The position numbers and the translations under genes are program-made. A model generated the notes under the pieces. It was given only the letters and a program-made list of their open reading frames with translations, made no database searches and was not told the origin of the DNA. A stretch of 64,000 bases of DNA, taken from Fibrobacter sp. UWB2. GTDB taxonomy: Bacteria; Fibrobacterota; Fibrobacteria; Fibrobacterales; Fibrobacteraceae. Positions 52,809 through 60,819 of this stretch are shown here, one piece after another; position 1 is the stretch's first letter, and every line of letters starts with the position of its first letter. The DNA lies in the NCBI RefSeq assembly GCF_002210425.1, contig NZ_MWQK01000003.1, forward strand, positions 372,001 to 436,000, written 5' to 3'.

Positions 52809-53366
52809 TTAGAACTTCACCTCAGGGGCCTTTTCAAGCGTTGCCCTATTCTCCATTGCCTCGTACATGGCGGCACGCTTAAAGTTGAACATGCCCGCAA
52901 TGATATTGCTCGGGAATGTTTCACAAGCGTTGTTGAATTCGCGAGTCGTAGAATTGAAGAAGCGGCGTGCAGCGGCAAGCTTGTTCTCAATGTCGGCAAG
53001 TTCCGTCTGCAACTGCAAGAAGTTCTGGTTCGCCTTGAGTTCCGGATAAGCTTCGAGTGAAACGCGGAGCCCGGCAAGCGCACCGGACAGAGCCTTGTCA
53101 GCGGCAACCTTTTCGTCGATAGTCGTTGCGCTCATGGCGGCCGCACGAGCGGCAGTCACCCTTTCGAGCACATCCTTTTCGTGAGTGGCATACCCCTTGA
53201 CCGTCGAGACCAACTGCGGAACAAGATCAAAACGCTGCTTGAGCTGCACATCGATATTCGCAAACGCATTTTCGCGATTGTTGCGAAGCTTCACAAGCCC
53301 ATTGTACATGGAAATGAAAACGGCGATGACGATGAAAATGACTGCGACTACGATAACTACGGTCAT
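52809..53366 (-). CDS. lemA: LemA family protein
   Basis: I start at 53366 because AGGAGAT precedes that ATG; a longer frame to 53441 adds 25 unlikely residues. The 185-residue protein has an N-terminal helix VVIVVAVIFIVIAVFISMYN, then NNRENAFANIDVQLKQRFDL, the LemA signature, and a long helical body. LemA proteins have unknown biochemical roles and often lie beside M48 proteases, as here. Confidence 0.92.
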   Translation of the reverse strand: MTVVIVVAVIFIVIAVFISMYNGLVKLRNNRENAFANIDVQLKQRFDLVPQLVSTVKGYATHEKDVLERVTAARAAAMSATTIDEKVAADKALSGALAGLRVSLEAYPELKANQNFLQLQTELADIENKLAAARRFFNSTTREFNNACETFPSNIIAGMFNFKRAAMYEAMENRATLEKAPEVKF

Positions 53367-53469
53367 ATAATCTCCTTTCTTCTTGTGGAAATAATATACA
53401 TAAAAACAAGAAGAAAAAGAAAGCCCACGGAAGATATCCATGGACTTTAAATTCGTGATTTAATTTAAG

Positions 53470-54414
53470 TTATTTGCCTTGGGCGCGAACGGCTTCCGGC
53501 AGCGGCTTAGTATCTTCGAGCAGGCGATCGGCCCATTCGTCCCAGAACTTGCAGCGTTCGCCCTCGAGCTTCATCTTCGCAAATTTCACCGGTTCCGTTT
53601 CGACGGCGAGCGTTACCACAGATTCCTTGTAAGCCTGCGGGAGCCCTGCGACATGTGCCATGCGCTTCTTGAGTTCCGCGACGGTCGCATCGAGAATATC
53701 GACTTCAAAGCGGCGCTCGATGTAGCGGCGGGTAATGAATCCAAGCGACATAAAGTAATCGCCTTGGTTTCCTTCGGCAAGGTAATTCTTGTTGCGCAAA
53801 TTCTTGAGAGCAAGTACAGCTTCTTCGTACGGCGGGAGCTGCGGAGCTTCACCGCGCTTTGCAAATTTCTTGTGCAAGAACCAGCCAAGGAATACGAGCA
53901 ATGCAACACCAAGCACAGCGAGCAATACATAAAGCCACTGCGGGAGTCTCGGGTCGCTCAGCGGGTCTTCCACTTCGAGAATATCAGCTTCTTCGCCAGT
54001 CGTACGATTAGAAACCTTGACCGCGACCGGGTCCGTATGCGTCTTGACTGTATCCGTTCCGACAACGGCATTCACTTCTTGCGGGGCAATCAAAAAGTCG
54101 CCGCTTACAAATGTATTGAGCGTTGCAAGCCAAGTGAACTTCGCAGTGCCTTTGGGCATGCCCTCGGTAATTTTTTCATTCTTCATTTCCTTGACTTCAA
54201 AGCTGCCAAGGTTACCGACAAAACTCGGCAAATCGACAATCGCATTTTCAGGCGCCGTGACCTGGATTTCGTAATTAAACTTGTCGCCGATAAAGACCTG
54301 TGCGTTATCGACATTTGCCTTGACCGTCAAGTCAAAAGCATGGGCAGAAACAACTAAAAGTACCGCAAGCGAAAAAAGGAATTTAAAATTTTTCATTGAA
54401 ATAAAACGAGACAT
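53470..54414 (-). CDS. BatD-like single-pass membrane protein
   Basis: I chose the start at 54414 (MSRFISMKNFKFLFSLAVLL) since GAGG lies eight bases before it; a later ATG at 54396 is possible. A signal peptide ends SAHAFD. The periplasmic part has Ig-like strands (AQVFIGDKFNYEIQVTAPEN), a helix near 192-215 spans the membrane, and a cytosolic helical domain follows. This resembles BatD proteins of MoxR/Bat systems, although no moxR or batA is present here. About 314 residues. Confidence 0.65.
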   Translation of the reverse strand: MSRFISMKNFKFLFSLAVLLVVSAHAFDLTVKANVDNAQVFIGDKFNYEIQVTAPENAIVDLPSFVGNLGSFEVKEMKNEKITEGMPKGTAKFTWLATLNTFVSGDFLIAPQEVNAVVGTDTVKTHTDPVAVKVSNRTTGEEADILEVEDPLSDPRLPQWLYVLLAVLGVALLVFLGWFLHKKFAKRGEAPQLPPYEEAVLALKNLRNKNYLAEGNQGDYFMSLGFITRRYIERRFEVDILDATVAELKKRMAHVAGLPQAYKESVVTLAVETEPVKFAKMKLEGERCKFWDEWADRLLEDTKPLPEAVRAQGK

Positions 54415-54491
54415 TTTAAACCTCAAAAAGGAATATACAAAAAAATAAAATCTTAAACAAATCGCAACCGCTACACATCGCGGCACTTCTC

Positions 54492-55055
54492 CTACCGCTT
54501 ACCAATCACTTTCTTCAGTATTCTCTGGCTGCGTAGCGCAACAGTCGGGTGTTCCCTGTAAATCGATGCAAAAAGTTTCGTGTACGGGATTTCGCATTCG
54601 GCAAGTTCCTGCATGGCAGCTTTCGCCTTCTGCTTCCCTACTTCCTTAAACGCATATGCATCTGCTTCGAATTCCTGATTCCAGCAATACCAATTGAAAA
54701 AGTAGCGGAACGGGATTGCCACCAAATGGAGCCACAGAATCGCTTCGAAAAAGCTCCAATTCCAGCGAGTGACCATCGCCGCCAAGAACCAGACGGCAAC
54801 CATCAAAAACGCCACCTTCATCAGGTTACGTAAAATCGAGTGGCGCAAAACGCGATGACCTTCTTCATGCTTTTCCACGAACAAACTAGTCGGAGGATCG
54901 CTGCGATTCTCAGGCAAAGGTACAATGTCATTTACTAGCGGGATCAATCGCAACACGGCAAAAAAGCCACCGCGCAACTGCGTGAGCCTGCGTTCACGAA
55001 TTTCAAGAAGCGTCCGTAAAACAACTTCTAGACAAAGTAATACATATAACAACAT
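54492..55055 (-). CDS. Short M48-like membrane zinc metalloprotease
   Basis: The 187-residue protein has an N-terminal hydrophobic start, the zinc motif HEEGH at 63-67, two membrane segments near 77-96 and 104-124, and EFEAD at 128-132, which matches the third-ligand motif of M48 peptidases. It is about half the size of the HtpX-like protein nearby. The combination supports an active protease, but the annotation rests on motifs only. Confidence 0.6.
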   Translation of the reverse strand: MLLYVLLCLEVVLRTLLEIRERRLTQLRGGFFAVLRLIPLVNDIVPLPENRSDPPTSLFVEKHEEGHRVLRHSILRNLMKVAFLMVAVWFLAAMVTRWNWSFFEAILWLHLVAIPFRYFFNWYCWNQEFEADAYAFKEVGKQKAKAAMQELAECEIPYTKLFASIYREHPTVALRSQRILKKVIGKR

Positions 55056-55084
55056 AACAGAAATACGCGCAGTTCAATCTATGC

Positions 55085-56953
55085 TTAAGCAAGATTTTTC
55101 ACGAATGCACTCAAACGCTTTGCCGATTCTTCGAGACGCGTCCTCTCCCATTCCATGAATCCCTTGTCCACCGGATGGGCACTGTCGTAATCATCGAAAA
55201 TCTTGCGGCCGCGTTCGTTATCGCGATCCAGGCCATGGCTCACATTATCGAACCATTCCTTGTCGAGCTGTCTGTAACGTTTGACCAAGTCATCCATCGT
55301 TTCGGGGAGCGTCACGACTCGTGCAATTTCCTTGTTCGTATCGCCAAGCAGCTTGCGCAATTCACGCGGAGACTGCTTCGAGAGTGATTCGTCGCCTTCC
55401 ACAAGCGTAAGCATCAAGTCGAGTACATAGCGTTCAAGGTATTCACCATACGTCTTGATGGCGCTCTGGCGCACGCGCTCGCGCATAAAGTTTTCACCGA
55501 GCCCGTCAATATCAGATTTCGTATAAACGTCCTTGACATTTGATACTTGCAAGCGGTTGTATGCATCAAACACCAAGCGAGCCGTTTCAGGATTGTAAAT
55601 CGAGTAGAACGTTGAGGGTACAAGGCCCTTGCCACGGATAGCATACTTATACGCATTGCGGTCAAGCGCATACGCATTCTTTGCATAGTTCCAGCCCGGC
55701 ACAATTTCGTTTAAACGCGGAGCCACACCCACCAGCTGCGGGTCGCCCGCATGAATCAGCGAGAACGGGAACTTGAGACGCTGCGGCAAAGTCGTGAGCC
55801 CACTTGCAATCAAAGTAAACGGAGACTCGCGGAAATTCGACGGGAACTTGATGTTCACGCCAAGACCAAAGAACATGCCCTGGCCCGGCATTACTTCCTG
55901 GTCTGGCATGCGGCCCGTGTGATTGCTACCGACGTTTGCACCATAGCCCAAGTTACCACAGCCTTCCGGCCAGAGCGCCGCAATCAAAAGCGAATGGTGG
56001 TGCATCTGCGTCATCGGTCCCATGTAAGAACTGTTGACTTCACCTTCTTCGATATGGCAGCACGGCGCAATGATAGACGACTTCACAATCGCCTTGCAGC
56101 CGACCTTGCAACGGCTCATCAGCACAGAGCTCTGGACCTCGGCACCCGTGTGTACCTTCACCCCCATCTGCACATTCGTATTTTCGAGAATCACGGAATC
56201 GTAGACATGGCTCGATTCTTCGAGCGAACTCATGATGATGGAATTGCGAATCTTTGCAGCACCTTCGATGCGGGCATGCGCACCAATCCAGCTATTGCGG
56301 ATAATGTTCGTATTCGAGACGACCGCGCCCTTGCCCACAATTCCAAACGGGAGCGCAAGTTCAGACCTGTAGGTACTGAGCATTTCGACAAACGAATCCT
56401 GGACACCCTGTTCTGCCTTGTGGAACAATTGCAAGTCGACAAGCTCCGTCGTGAGTTCCGGGAACACCAGCACCTCACGGCCGCCCATCTCGTTACCCAC
56501 GTTAATCGACGAACCGACCATGTAATTAATCTTGCCGCTGCTCACAAGCGTGCCTACGTTATGCACAACTGAACTGCTGCGCACAAGCACATTGCTAAGC
56601 ATCGAGACCTTATAAATCAAGGCATTCTCGATAATGCAGTTGTGGACCATGCAGTCATAGATACCTGTAGCGACTGAAACATCGCCCGGCAAAAGGAGCG
56701 TGCCGAAGAACTTCGGGAGGCGCACATCACCCATAAAGCTCGAACGGAAAATACGGTTCGGGTCAAAGTCCGGCTCGACCAAAACCTTAGTCCAGTCATC
56801 GCAACTGTTCCCGTTTTTCTCCAAAATCTGGATTTCGAAAGCCGTCATCGGACGGTACTTGCCAGTCGCTGACTTAATGACCTTAAAATTCTCGACCGAA
56901 GTAGCCAAAACACTGCTCTTCAGCGCTTTTTTCAATTTTAACAATCGCTGCAT
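55085..56953 (-). CDS. DUF4954-type protein with a left-handed beta-helix
   Basis: The protein of about 622 residues has many hexapeptide-type turns between residues about 75 and 330 (VVSNTNIIRNSWIGAHARIE; GAEVQSSVLMSRCKVGCKAI), typical of left-handed beta-helices of acyl- and nucleotidyl-transferases. A histidine-rich QMHHHSLLIAALWPEG follows, then a helical C-terminal region. It matches the uncharacterised DUF4954 family of Bacteroidota and Fibrobacterota. I start at 56953 since the longer frame to 57004 overlaps the divergent gene. The reaction is unknown. Confidence 0.75.
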   Translation of the reverse strand: MQRLLKLKKALKSSVLATSVENFKVIKSATGKYRPMTAFEIQILEKNGNSCDDWTKVLVEPDFDPNRIFRSSFMGDVRLPKFFGTLLLPGDVSVATGIYDCMVHNCIIENALIYKVSMLSNVLVRSSSVVHNVGTLVSSGKINYMVGSSINVGNEMGGREVLVFPELTTELVDLQLFHKAEQGVQDSFVEMLSTYRSELALPFGIVGKGAVVSNTNIIRNSWIGAHARIEGAAKIRNSIIMSSLEESSHVYDSVILENTNVQMGVKVHTGAEVQSSVLMSRCKVGCKAIVKSSIIAPCCHIEEGEVNSSYMGPMTQMHHHSLLIAALWPEGCGNLGYGANVGSNHTGRMPDQEVMPGQGMFFGLGVNIKFPSNFRESPFTLIASGLTTLPQRLKFPFSLIHAGDPQLVGVAPRLNEIVPGWNYAKNAYALDRNAYKYAIRGKGLVPSTFYSIYNPETARLVFDAYNRLQVSNVKDVYTKSDIDGLGENFMRERVRQSAIKTYGEYLERYVLDLMLTLVEGDESLSKQSPRELRKLLGDTNKEIARVVTLPETMDDLVKRYRQLDKEWFDNVSHGLDRDNERGRKIFDDYDSAHPVDKGFMEWERTRLEESAKRLSAFVKNLA

Positions 56954-56981
56954 GGTTAAAAAATAGACTAAATTAGGGGCG

Positions 56982-57446
56982 ATGATGAAGGAATACCTCT
57001 TCAACTTGATTAAAAAACATCAATACAATATCTCCATCTATACGGAAGATATTTTTGAGAGACGTTGTCAGGAAGAAATTATCCGCAGCGACGAGGATAA
57101 GAGTTCCTTCGTGTACATTGAATTTGATTTTGACTCCATCGACAATACCCTCGGGAATGAGAGCAATTCCCAGCTGTTCTGGAACATCTTTCTAGAGACG
57201 CTCTCCAAGAACAAGCGCGGGAACGACATCCTTGGATTCCTCGAACACGAAAGTGGAATCGGGCTTTTGCTTCTGGATTCAAAAATTGATGGCTGGACAC
57301 GCCTTATCGGTCGCTTTATCCGCACTGCAAGCAAGCACAACTTCGATATCATGAACCTCGTGTTTGAGAAAAACGTGAAGCCCATCGTCTACCCAAGCTG
57401 CATCCAGGATATCCAGGCACAGCAAGCCGCAAAGCAGGAACAATGA
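56982..57446 (+). CDS. Hypothetical protein, possibly a degenerate GGDEF-like domain
   Basis: The 154-residue protein has no signal or membrane segment. FVYIEFDFDSIDNTLGNESN, a helix ending SKNKRGNDILGFLEHESGI and then GLLLLDSKIDGWTRLIGRF follow the order beta-helix-RxxD-beta-hairpin-beta of GGDEF domains. However, LEHESG replaces the catalytic GGDEF signature. I infer a non-catalytic, perhaps regulatory, domain; a search could easily refute this. Its stop overlaps the glycosyltransferase start in ATGA, so the two are translated together. Confidence 0.55.
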   Translation: MMKEYLFNLIKKHQYNISIYTEDIFERRCQEEIIRSDEDKSSFVYIEFDFDSIDNTLGNESNSQLFWNIFLETLSKNKRGNDILGFLEHESGIGLLLLDSKIDGWTRLIGRFIRTASKHNFDIMNLVFEKNVKPIVYPSCIQDIQAQQAAKQEQ

Positions 57447-58684
57447 AAGTCCTTGTCATAGGCTCCGTTTATCCGAGATTTCAAGAAGACGCCGAAGTTC
57501 CCTGGCTGCGCACTTCCATCGCGCACCTCAAAAAGGCAGGCGTTGAAATCCAGGTACTCGCCCCTGCGTACAAAGGACTCAAGAGCCACGACATCGATGG
57601 CACGCATGTGAACCGCTTCCGCTATGCGCCCGCCTCTTGGGAAATCCTCACGCACGAAGAAGGCGCTCCAAGCAAAATAGCCTCCAAGCCGTGGTTGCAG
57701 CTGCTTGCTATTCCCTATATCATTAACGGATTTTTCCAGTGCATCAGGATTTGCCGCAAGTGGCGCCCTGACGTGATTCACGCACATTGGCCGTTCCCGC
57801 ACGCCTACATCGCTCTCGGCGCAGCAAAGCTTTTTAAAATTCCGCTTGTGCTAAATTTCCACGGTGCAGAGCTCTTGCTCATCCGCAAAAAGAAGTGGGT
57901 CAAGCCGCTTTTGAAATTTGCCATCGGACAGGCTCAGGCAATCTTTGCAAACTCGAGTTTCACCGCCGGGAAAATCAAGGCGCTCCGCAATGTGGACGTC
58001 GAATGGAGCCCGTACGGAACGACTCTCGAAGGGGCAAGTCTTCCCCTCGCTTCTGCTGCAGATGCAGCATCCGCTACCCCTTCTAGCGGGGGCACCCCGC
58101 AACGCCCCGAACCGCATGCAATAAACAACAAGTTCAAGATTCTCTTTGTCGGTCGACACATCGAACGCAAGGGAATCTGCTACCTCATCGAAGCCGCAAA
58201 GTACTTGCCCAGAGACAAGTTCGAAATCCGCATCGTCGGTGTCGGAGACTTGACCGAACAGCTTAAGCAGCAAGCAGCCGCAGTAAACGACGGCGCCGAA
58301 ATCATTTTCACGGGCAAGCTCTCGCCCGAGGATCTCGCAAACGAATACAAGACGGCAAACGTCTTTACGCTCCCTGCCATCGTCGACCACAAGGGCGACA
58401 CCGAAGGACTCGGAGTCGTGCTCATCGAAGCGATGGAACTTGGACTGCCGATTGTTGCAAGCAATGTCGGCGGCATCCCGGATGTCGTTGTCGACGGAGA
58501 GTCCGGAATTCTCGTTCCCGAGAAAGACCCTGCTGCGCTTGCCGACGCCTTCAAGCGTCTCGAAGCAGACCCGACATTGATTCAAAAACTTCTTGCCGGC
58601 GCCCGCAACCGCATTGACAAGTGCTTCACCTGGGATGGCATCATCGAACGCCAGGTTGAAGTCTACAAGCGCCTTCAGCAATAA
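57443..58684 (+). CDS. Glycosyltransferase family 4
   Basis: The 413-residue GT-B enzyme has the N-terminal domain with DVIHAHWPFPHAYIALGAAK and FHGAELLLIRKK. The C-terminal domain starts FKILFVGRHIERKGICYLIE and carries TEGLGVVLIEAMELGLPIVA, the EX7E nucleotide-sugar site. Between the domains, residues about 197-225 form an unusual Ala/Ser/Pro-rich stretch encoded by palindromic DNA. It overlaps the upstream gene by four bases and ends in a strong terminator. The substrate is unknown. Confidence 0.92.
   Translation: MKVLVIGSVYPRFQEDAEVPWLRTSIAHLKKAGVEIQVLAPAYKGLKSHDIDGTHVNRFRYAPASWEILTHEEGAPSKIASKPWLQLLAIPYIINGFFQCIRICRKWRPDVIHAHWPFPHAYIALGAAKLFKIPLVLNFHGAELLLIRKKKWVKPLLKFAIGQAQAIFANSSFTAGKIKALRNVDVEWSPYGTTLEGASLPLASAADAASATPSSGGTPQRPEPHAINNKFKILFVGRHIERKGICYLIEAAKYLPRDKFEIRIVGVGDLTEQLKQQAAAVNDGAEIIFTGKLSPEDLANEYKTANVFTLPAIVDHKGDTEGLGVVLIEAMELGLPIVASNVGGIPDVVVDGESGILVPEKDPAALADAFKRLEADPTLIQKLLAGARNRIDKCFTWDGIIERQVEVYKRLQQ
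58031..58103. repeat. Palindrome-rich in-frame insertion in the glycosyltransferase gene
   Basis: Three small palindromes follow one another: GGGG/CCCC around CAAGTCTT (58031-58046), TGCTGCA/TGCAGCA around GA (58054-58069), and CCGCTA/TAGCGG around CCCCTTC (58071-58089), then GGGGCACCCC. The translated residues (ASAADAASATPSSGGTPQRP) lie in the inter-domain linker, where GT4 enzymes are usually much shorter. Confidence 0.6.
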
Positions 58685-58693
58685 ACAAAAAAA

Positions 58694-58719
58694 CCGCGAT
58701 TCTTCGCGGCATTTTTTTT
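58694..58719 (+). terminator. Terminator after the glycosyltransferase gene
   Basis: CCGCGA and TCGCGG pair around TTCT and are followed by CA and eight Ts. It lies 10 bp after the stop codon. Confidence 0.93.
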
Positions 58720-58723
58720 CAAT

Positions 58724-58755
58724 ATTTCTAATAACTAGTAACTTGGAACTATTAA
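58724..58755. repeat. AT-rich short-period repeat cluster
   Basis: The minus strand reads TTAGTTAATAGTTCC, then AAGTTACTAGTTATTAG, the same words found in the cluster at 62640-62690 and in the same rhythm as the cluster at 32930-32976. Confidence 0.65.
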
Positions 58756-58764
58756 CTAATTAAA

Positions 58765-59190
58765 TTACTTGATCTTAAATCCGGCCTTTTCGAAAGCGAG
58801 CTTGTTTTCCGGATTCTTCAAGGCAACATTCGTAATCCAGTCATATTCTGCAATGCCGCCCTGCAGGCCTACACGAGCGCAGAGCTGGTCACGGGCAACG
58901 TTATATGCATTGAGAATCTGGATCTTTTCAAAATCCTTGGCATTGTCGATTTTTTCGGACCACTTCACGCCAAGTTCAACAAGCCCATTGCTTGCCTTAG
59001 CATAAACGATAGCCTTTTCAACAGTGATGACGGATTTTGCAGGAGCCGTAAACGGAAGCACAGGAACAATCGGCTGCGACTGCGGCAACACGACCTGATT
59101 TGCAGTTGTTGCTTCCGGCTGCTTGTCAGAACAAGAAACAAAAAAAGAGGCGATTGCCAAAAGTGAAATTACTAGAATTTTTTTTGACAT
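58765..59190 (-). CDS. Hypothetical lipoprotein
   Basis: The 141-residue protein has a lipoprotein signal peptide, KKILVISLLAIASFFVSC, with the lipidated cysteine at residue 20. A proline-rich spacer of about 30 residues follows, then a helical domain of about 85 residues containing LVELGVKWSEKIDNAKDFEK. No family is recognised. It is transcribed just downstream of the tRNA-Met gene and ends convergently with the glycosyltransferase gene. Confidence 0.65.
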   Translation of the reverse strand: MSKKILVISLLAIASFFVSCSDKQPEATTANQVVLPQSQPIVPVLPFTAPAKSVITVEKAIVYAKASNGLVELGVKWSEKIDNAKDFEKIQILNAYNVARDQLCARVGLQGGIAEYDWITNVALKNPENKLAFEKAGFKIK

Positions 59191-59211
59191 GCTCGCCTCT
59201 TTTTTTTGTAA

Positions 59212-59283
59212 TAGCGGTTCAGGGATTTGAACCCCGGACCAATGGATTATGATTCCAGTGCTCTACCGCTGAGCTAAACCGCC
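59212..59283 (-). tRNA. tRNA-Met (anticodon CAU)
   Basis: The minus strand folds as a class I tRNA. The acceptor stem is GGCGGTT/AACCGCT with a G1-U72 wobble, the D-arm GCTC/GAGC, the anticodon loop ATCATAA (anticodon CAT), the T-arm CGGGGTTCAAATCCCTG, and A73. CCA is not encoded. The paired 1-72 end argues for an elongator methionine tRNA or the lysidine-modified Ile2 tRNA rather than the initiator. C27-U43 in the anticodon stem is unpaired. Confidence 0.88.
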
Positions 59284-59317
59284 ATTGACCCAAATTTAAC
59301 AAAAGGTTTTAAAATTT

Positions 59318-60067
59318 TCAAGGGGTCTTTGAAAAATAAACCTTAGTTTCTAAAAAATTTTCGCCCCATTCAATCACGCGCCAACCCGGTGCAGCGGAGC
59401 TCAGACAAAATACCGAAATATTCGGATCAATCTGCATCTGCGTCGATGGAGTCACGTAAACTGTCTTGTCACCAAAATGCTCAAGCATCTCGCTGTGATA
59501 ATGTCCCACAAAAATATGCTTGAGATTCTTTATCTTCAAAAGCGTCGCCTGGACTTCGTCAATATTCTTCATCGCATACCGCAAGTCCATAAACTTGTGG
59601 TCGCAATGGCAAGGAGGATGGTGGAGGAACAGCAAAACCTCGCCATCCACTTTTGCAGTTTCCTGTTCAAGCCATGTCAGCTGTTCACTGGAAACTGTAC
59701 CGTCCGCGCTGTCCAAGAAAAAGATGGAACGACCGTCGATATCGTAACGGTAATAGCATTTTCCATTGTGAACCTTGCCCTTCAAGTCAAAATACTTCTC
59801 CATGACTTCAAGGTCATCGTGGTTCCCCGGAATAACGCACACCGGTACTTTGCAATCTTTCAGCACCTGGGCGACAAACTCGTAGGCACCCGGCGTCGCA
59901 TTATCGGCCAGGTCACCAGAAATAACCAGAAGGTCCAAGCCTTTCATGGTTTCGGAATTGTATGCAGTCAGGAAATTCTTACGGACATCGATATCCTGCA
60001 CAGGACTCGCATTTTCACCAATGTGAGTATCAGATATCTGACCTATCTTAAGAACTCTTCTTTCCAT
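59318..60067 (-). CDS. Calcineurin-like metallophosphoesterase (CpdA-like)
   Basis: The 249-residue protein has all dimetal motifs in order: SDTHIGE, VISGDLADN, VIPGNHDDLE, FLHHPPCHCDH and FVGHYHSEM. It resembles cyclic-nucleotide phosphodiesterases of the CpdA/Icc type, though the substrate cannot be told. No ribosome binding site is seen; two TATATTCTA words lie 10-25 bp upstream of the ATG and may be -10 elements, giving a very short leader. Confidence 0.85.
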   Translation of the reverse strand: MERRVLKIGQISDTHIGENASPVQDIDVRKNFLTAYNSETMKGLDLLVISGDLADNATPGAYEFVAQVLKDCKVPVCVIPGNHDDLEVMEKYFDLKGKVHNGKCYYRYDIDGRSIFFLDSADGTVSSEQLTWLEQETAKVDGEVLLFLHHPPCHCDHKFMDLRYAMKNIDEVQATLLKIKNLKHIFVGHYHSEMLEHFGDKTVYVTPSTQMQIDPNISVFCLSSAAPGWRVIEWGENFLETKVYFSKTP

Positions 60068-60429
60068 ACATCTACGTAGAATATACTAGAATATAGCTTT
60101 TGAGACTAAAAAATGAAAACTTTATTCGCTTTTTTGTGCTTTTTATGATAAAGTGCGTGCAATTGTGAACTTCATCACAGAATCTTCAACATACTTTCGT
60201 GACCATTTCGTGAATTAGCATTGAAAACTCAGGTTCAACATCTATCAACGTTGAAGAAAGTGAATAGATTTTAAATTTTCAACATTAATCCACATTTTCT
60301 TTATCTCTATAAGTCATTGAATATCATCAAGTTACGTTTTAACCTTAAATTTTTTATCCACTATTCACTACATTAAATACTAAATATCATATATAAATAT
60401 ATCTAGTATTATTTAATATAGTCGGTTGA
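60068..60429. other. AT-rich intergenic region with several DnaA-box-like words
   Basis: No gene is visible in these 362 bp. The sequence is very AT-rich, especially 60295-60425. DnaA-box-like words are TAATCCACA (60286-60294), TTATCCACT (60354-60362), TTCATCACA (60171-60179), TTTTCAACA (60276-60284), TCTTCAACA (60183-60191) and GGTTCAACA (60232-60240). A perfect palindrome TCAACGTTGA is at 60245-60254. It lies 1.2 kb from parB. A replication-origin role is possible but unproven. Confidence 0.45.
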
Positions 60430-60786
60430 TTACTTTTCTTTTTTGCTTGCGGGCGTTTCGTTCATATCGCAGGAACCCTGAAATACAGCTCCTTCGTTAA
60501 TGACGAGCTGATCGGCCTTTACGTTTCCGATTATTTTGGCATTATCCTGGAGGATAAGTTTAGTTTTGCAGTCCACATTTCCCTTGATGACACCTGCAAG
60601 AATAGCGGCGCCACATTTGACGTCGCCATCAATAATGGCAAGCTTTTCAAGAATCAGTTCACCGTCGATGGTTACATTTCCGTAAACCTTCCCGGCAATG
60701 CGCAAATCCGTTTTTCCGGCTATGTCGCCATTGACCTGGACGTTTCTCCCAACTTGAGTAAATTCCTGTTCGTTCTTGCTTGCCAT
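60430..60786 (-). CDS. Bactofilin
   Basis: The 118-residue protein is a short bactofilin, a nucleotide-free polymer-forming cytoskeletal protein built as a right-handed beta-helix. Repeats of about 16-18 residues are visible, with segments VNGDIAGKTDLRIAGKVYGN and VTIDGELILEKLAIIDGDVK. Partners of bactofilins are often M23 endopeptidases that shape the cell wall, and the gene just upstream in the operon is one. AGGGGA precedes the ATG. Confidence 0.92.
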   Translation of the reverse strand: MASKNEQEFTQVGRNVQVNGDIAGKTDLRIAGKVYGNVTIDGELILEKLAIIDGDVKCGAAILAGVIKGNVDCKTKLILQDNAKIIGNVKADQLVINEGAVFQGSCDMNETPASKKEK

Positions 60787-60819
60787 AATTTTCCCCTAAT
60801 TTATTGCGCTAATAATTCG

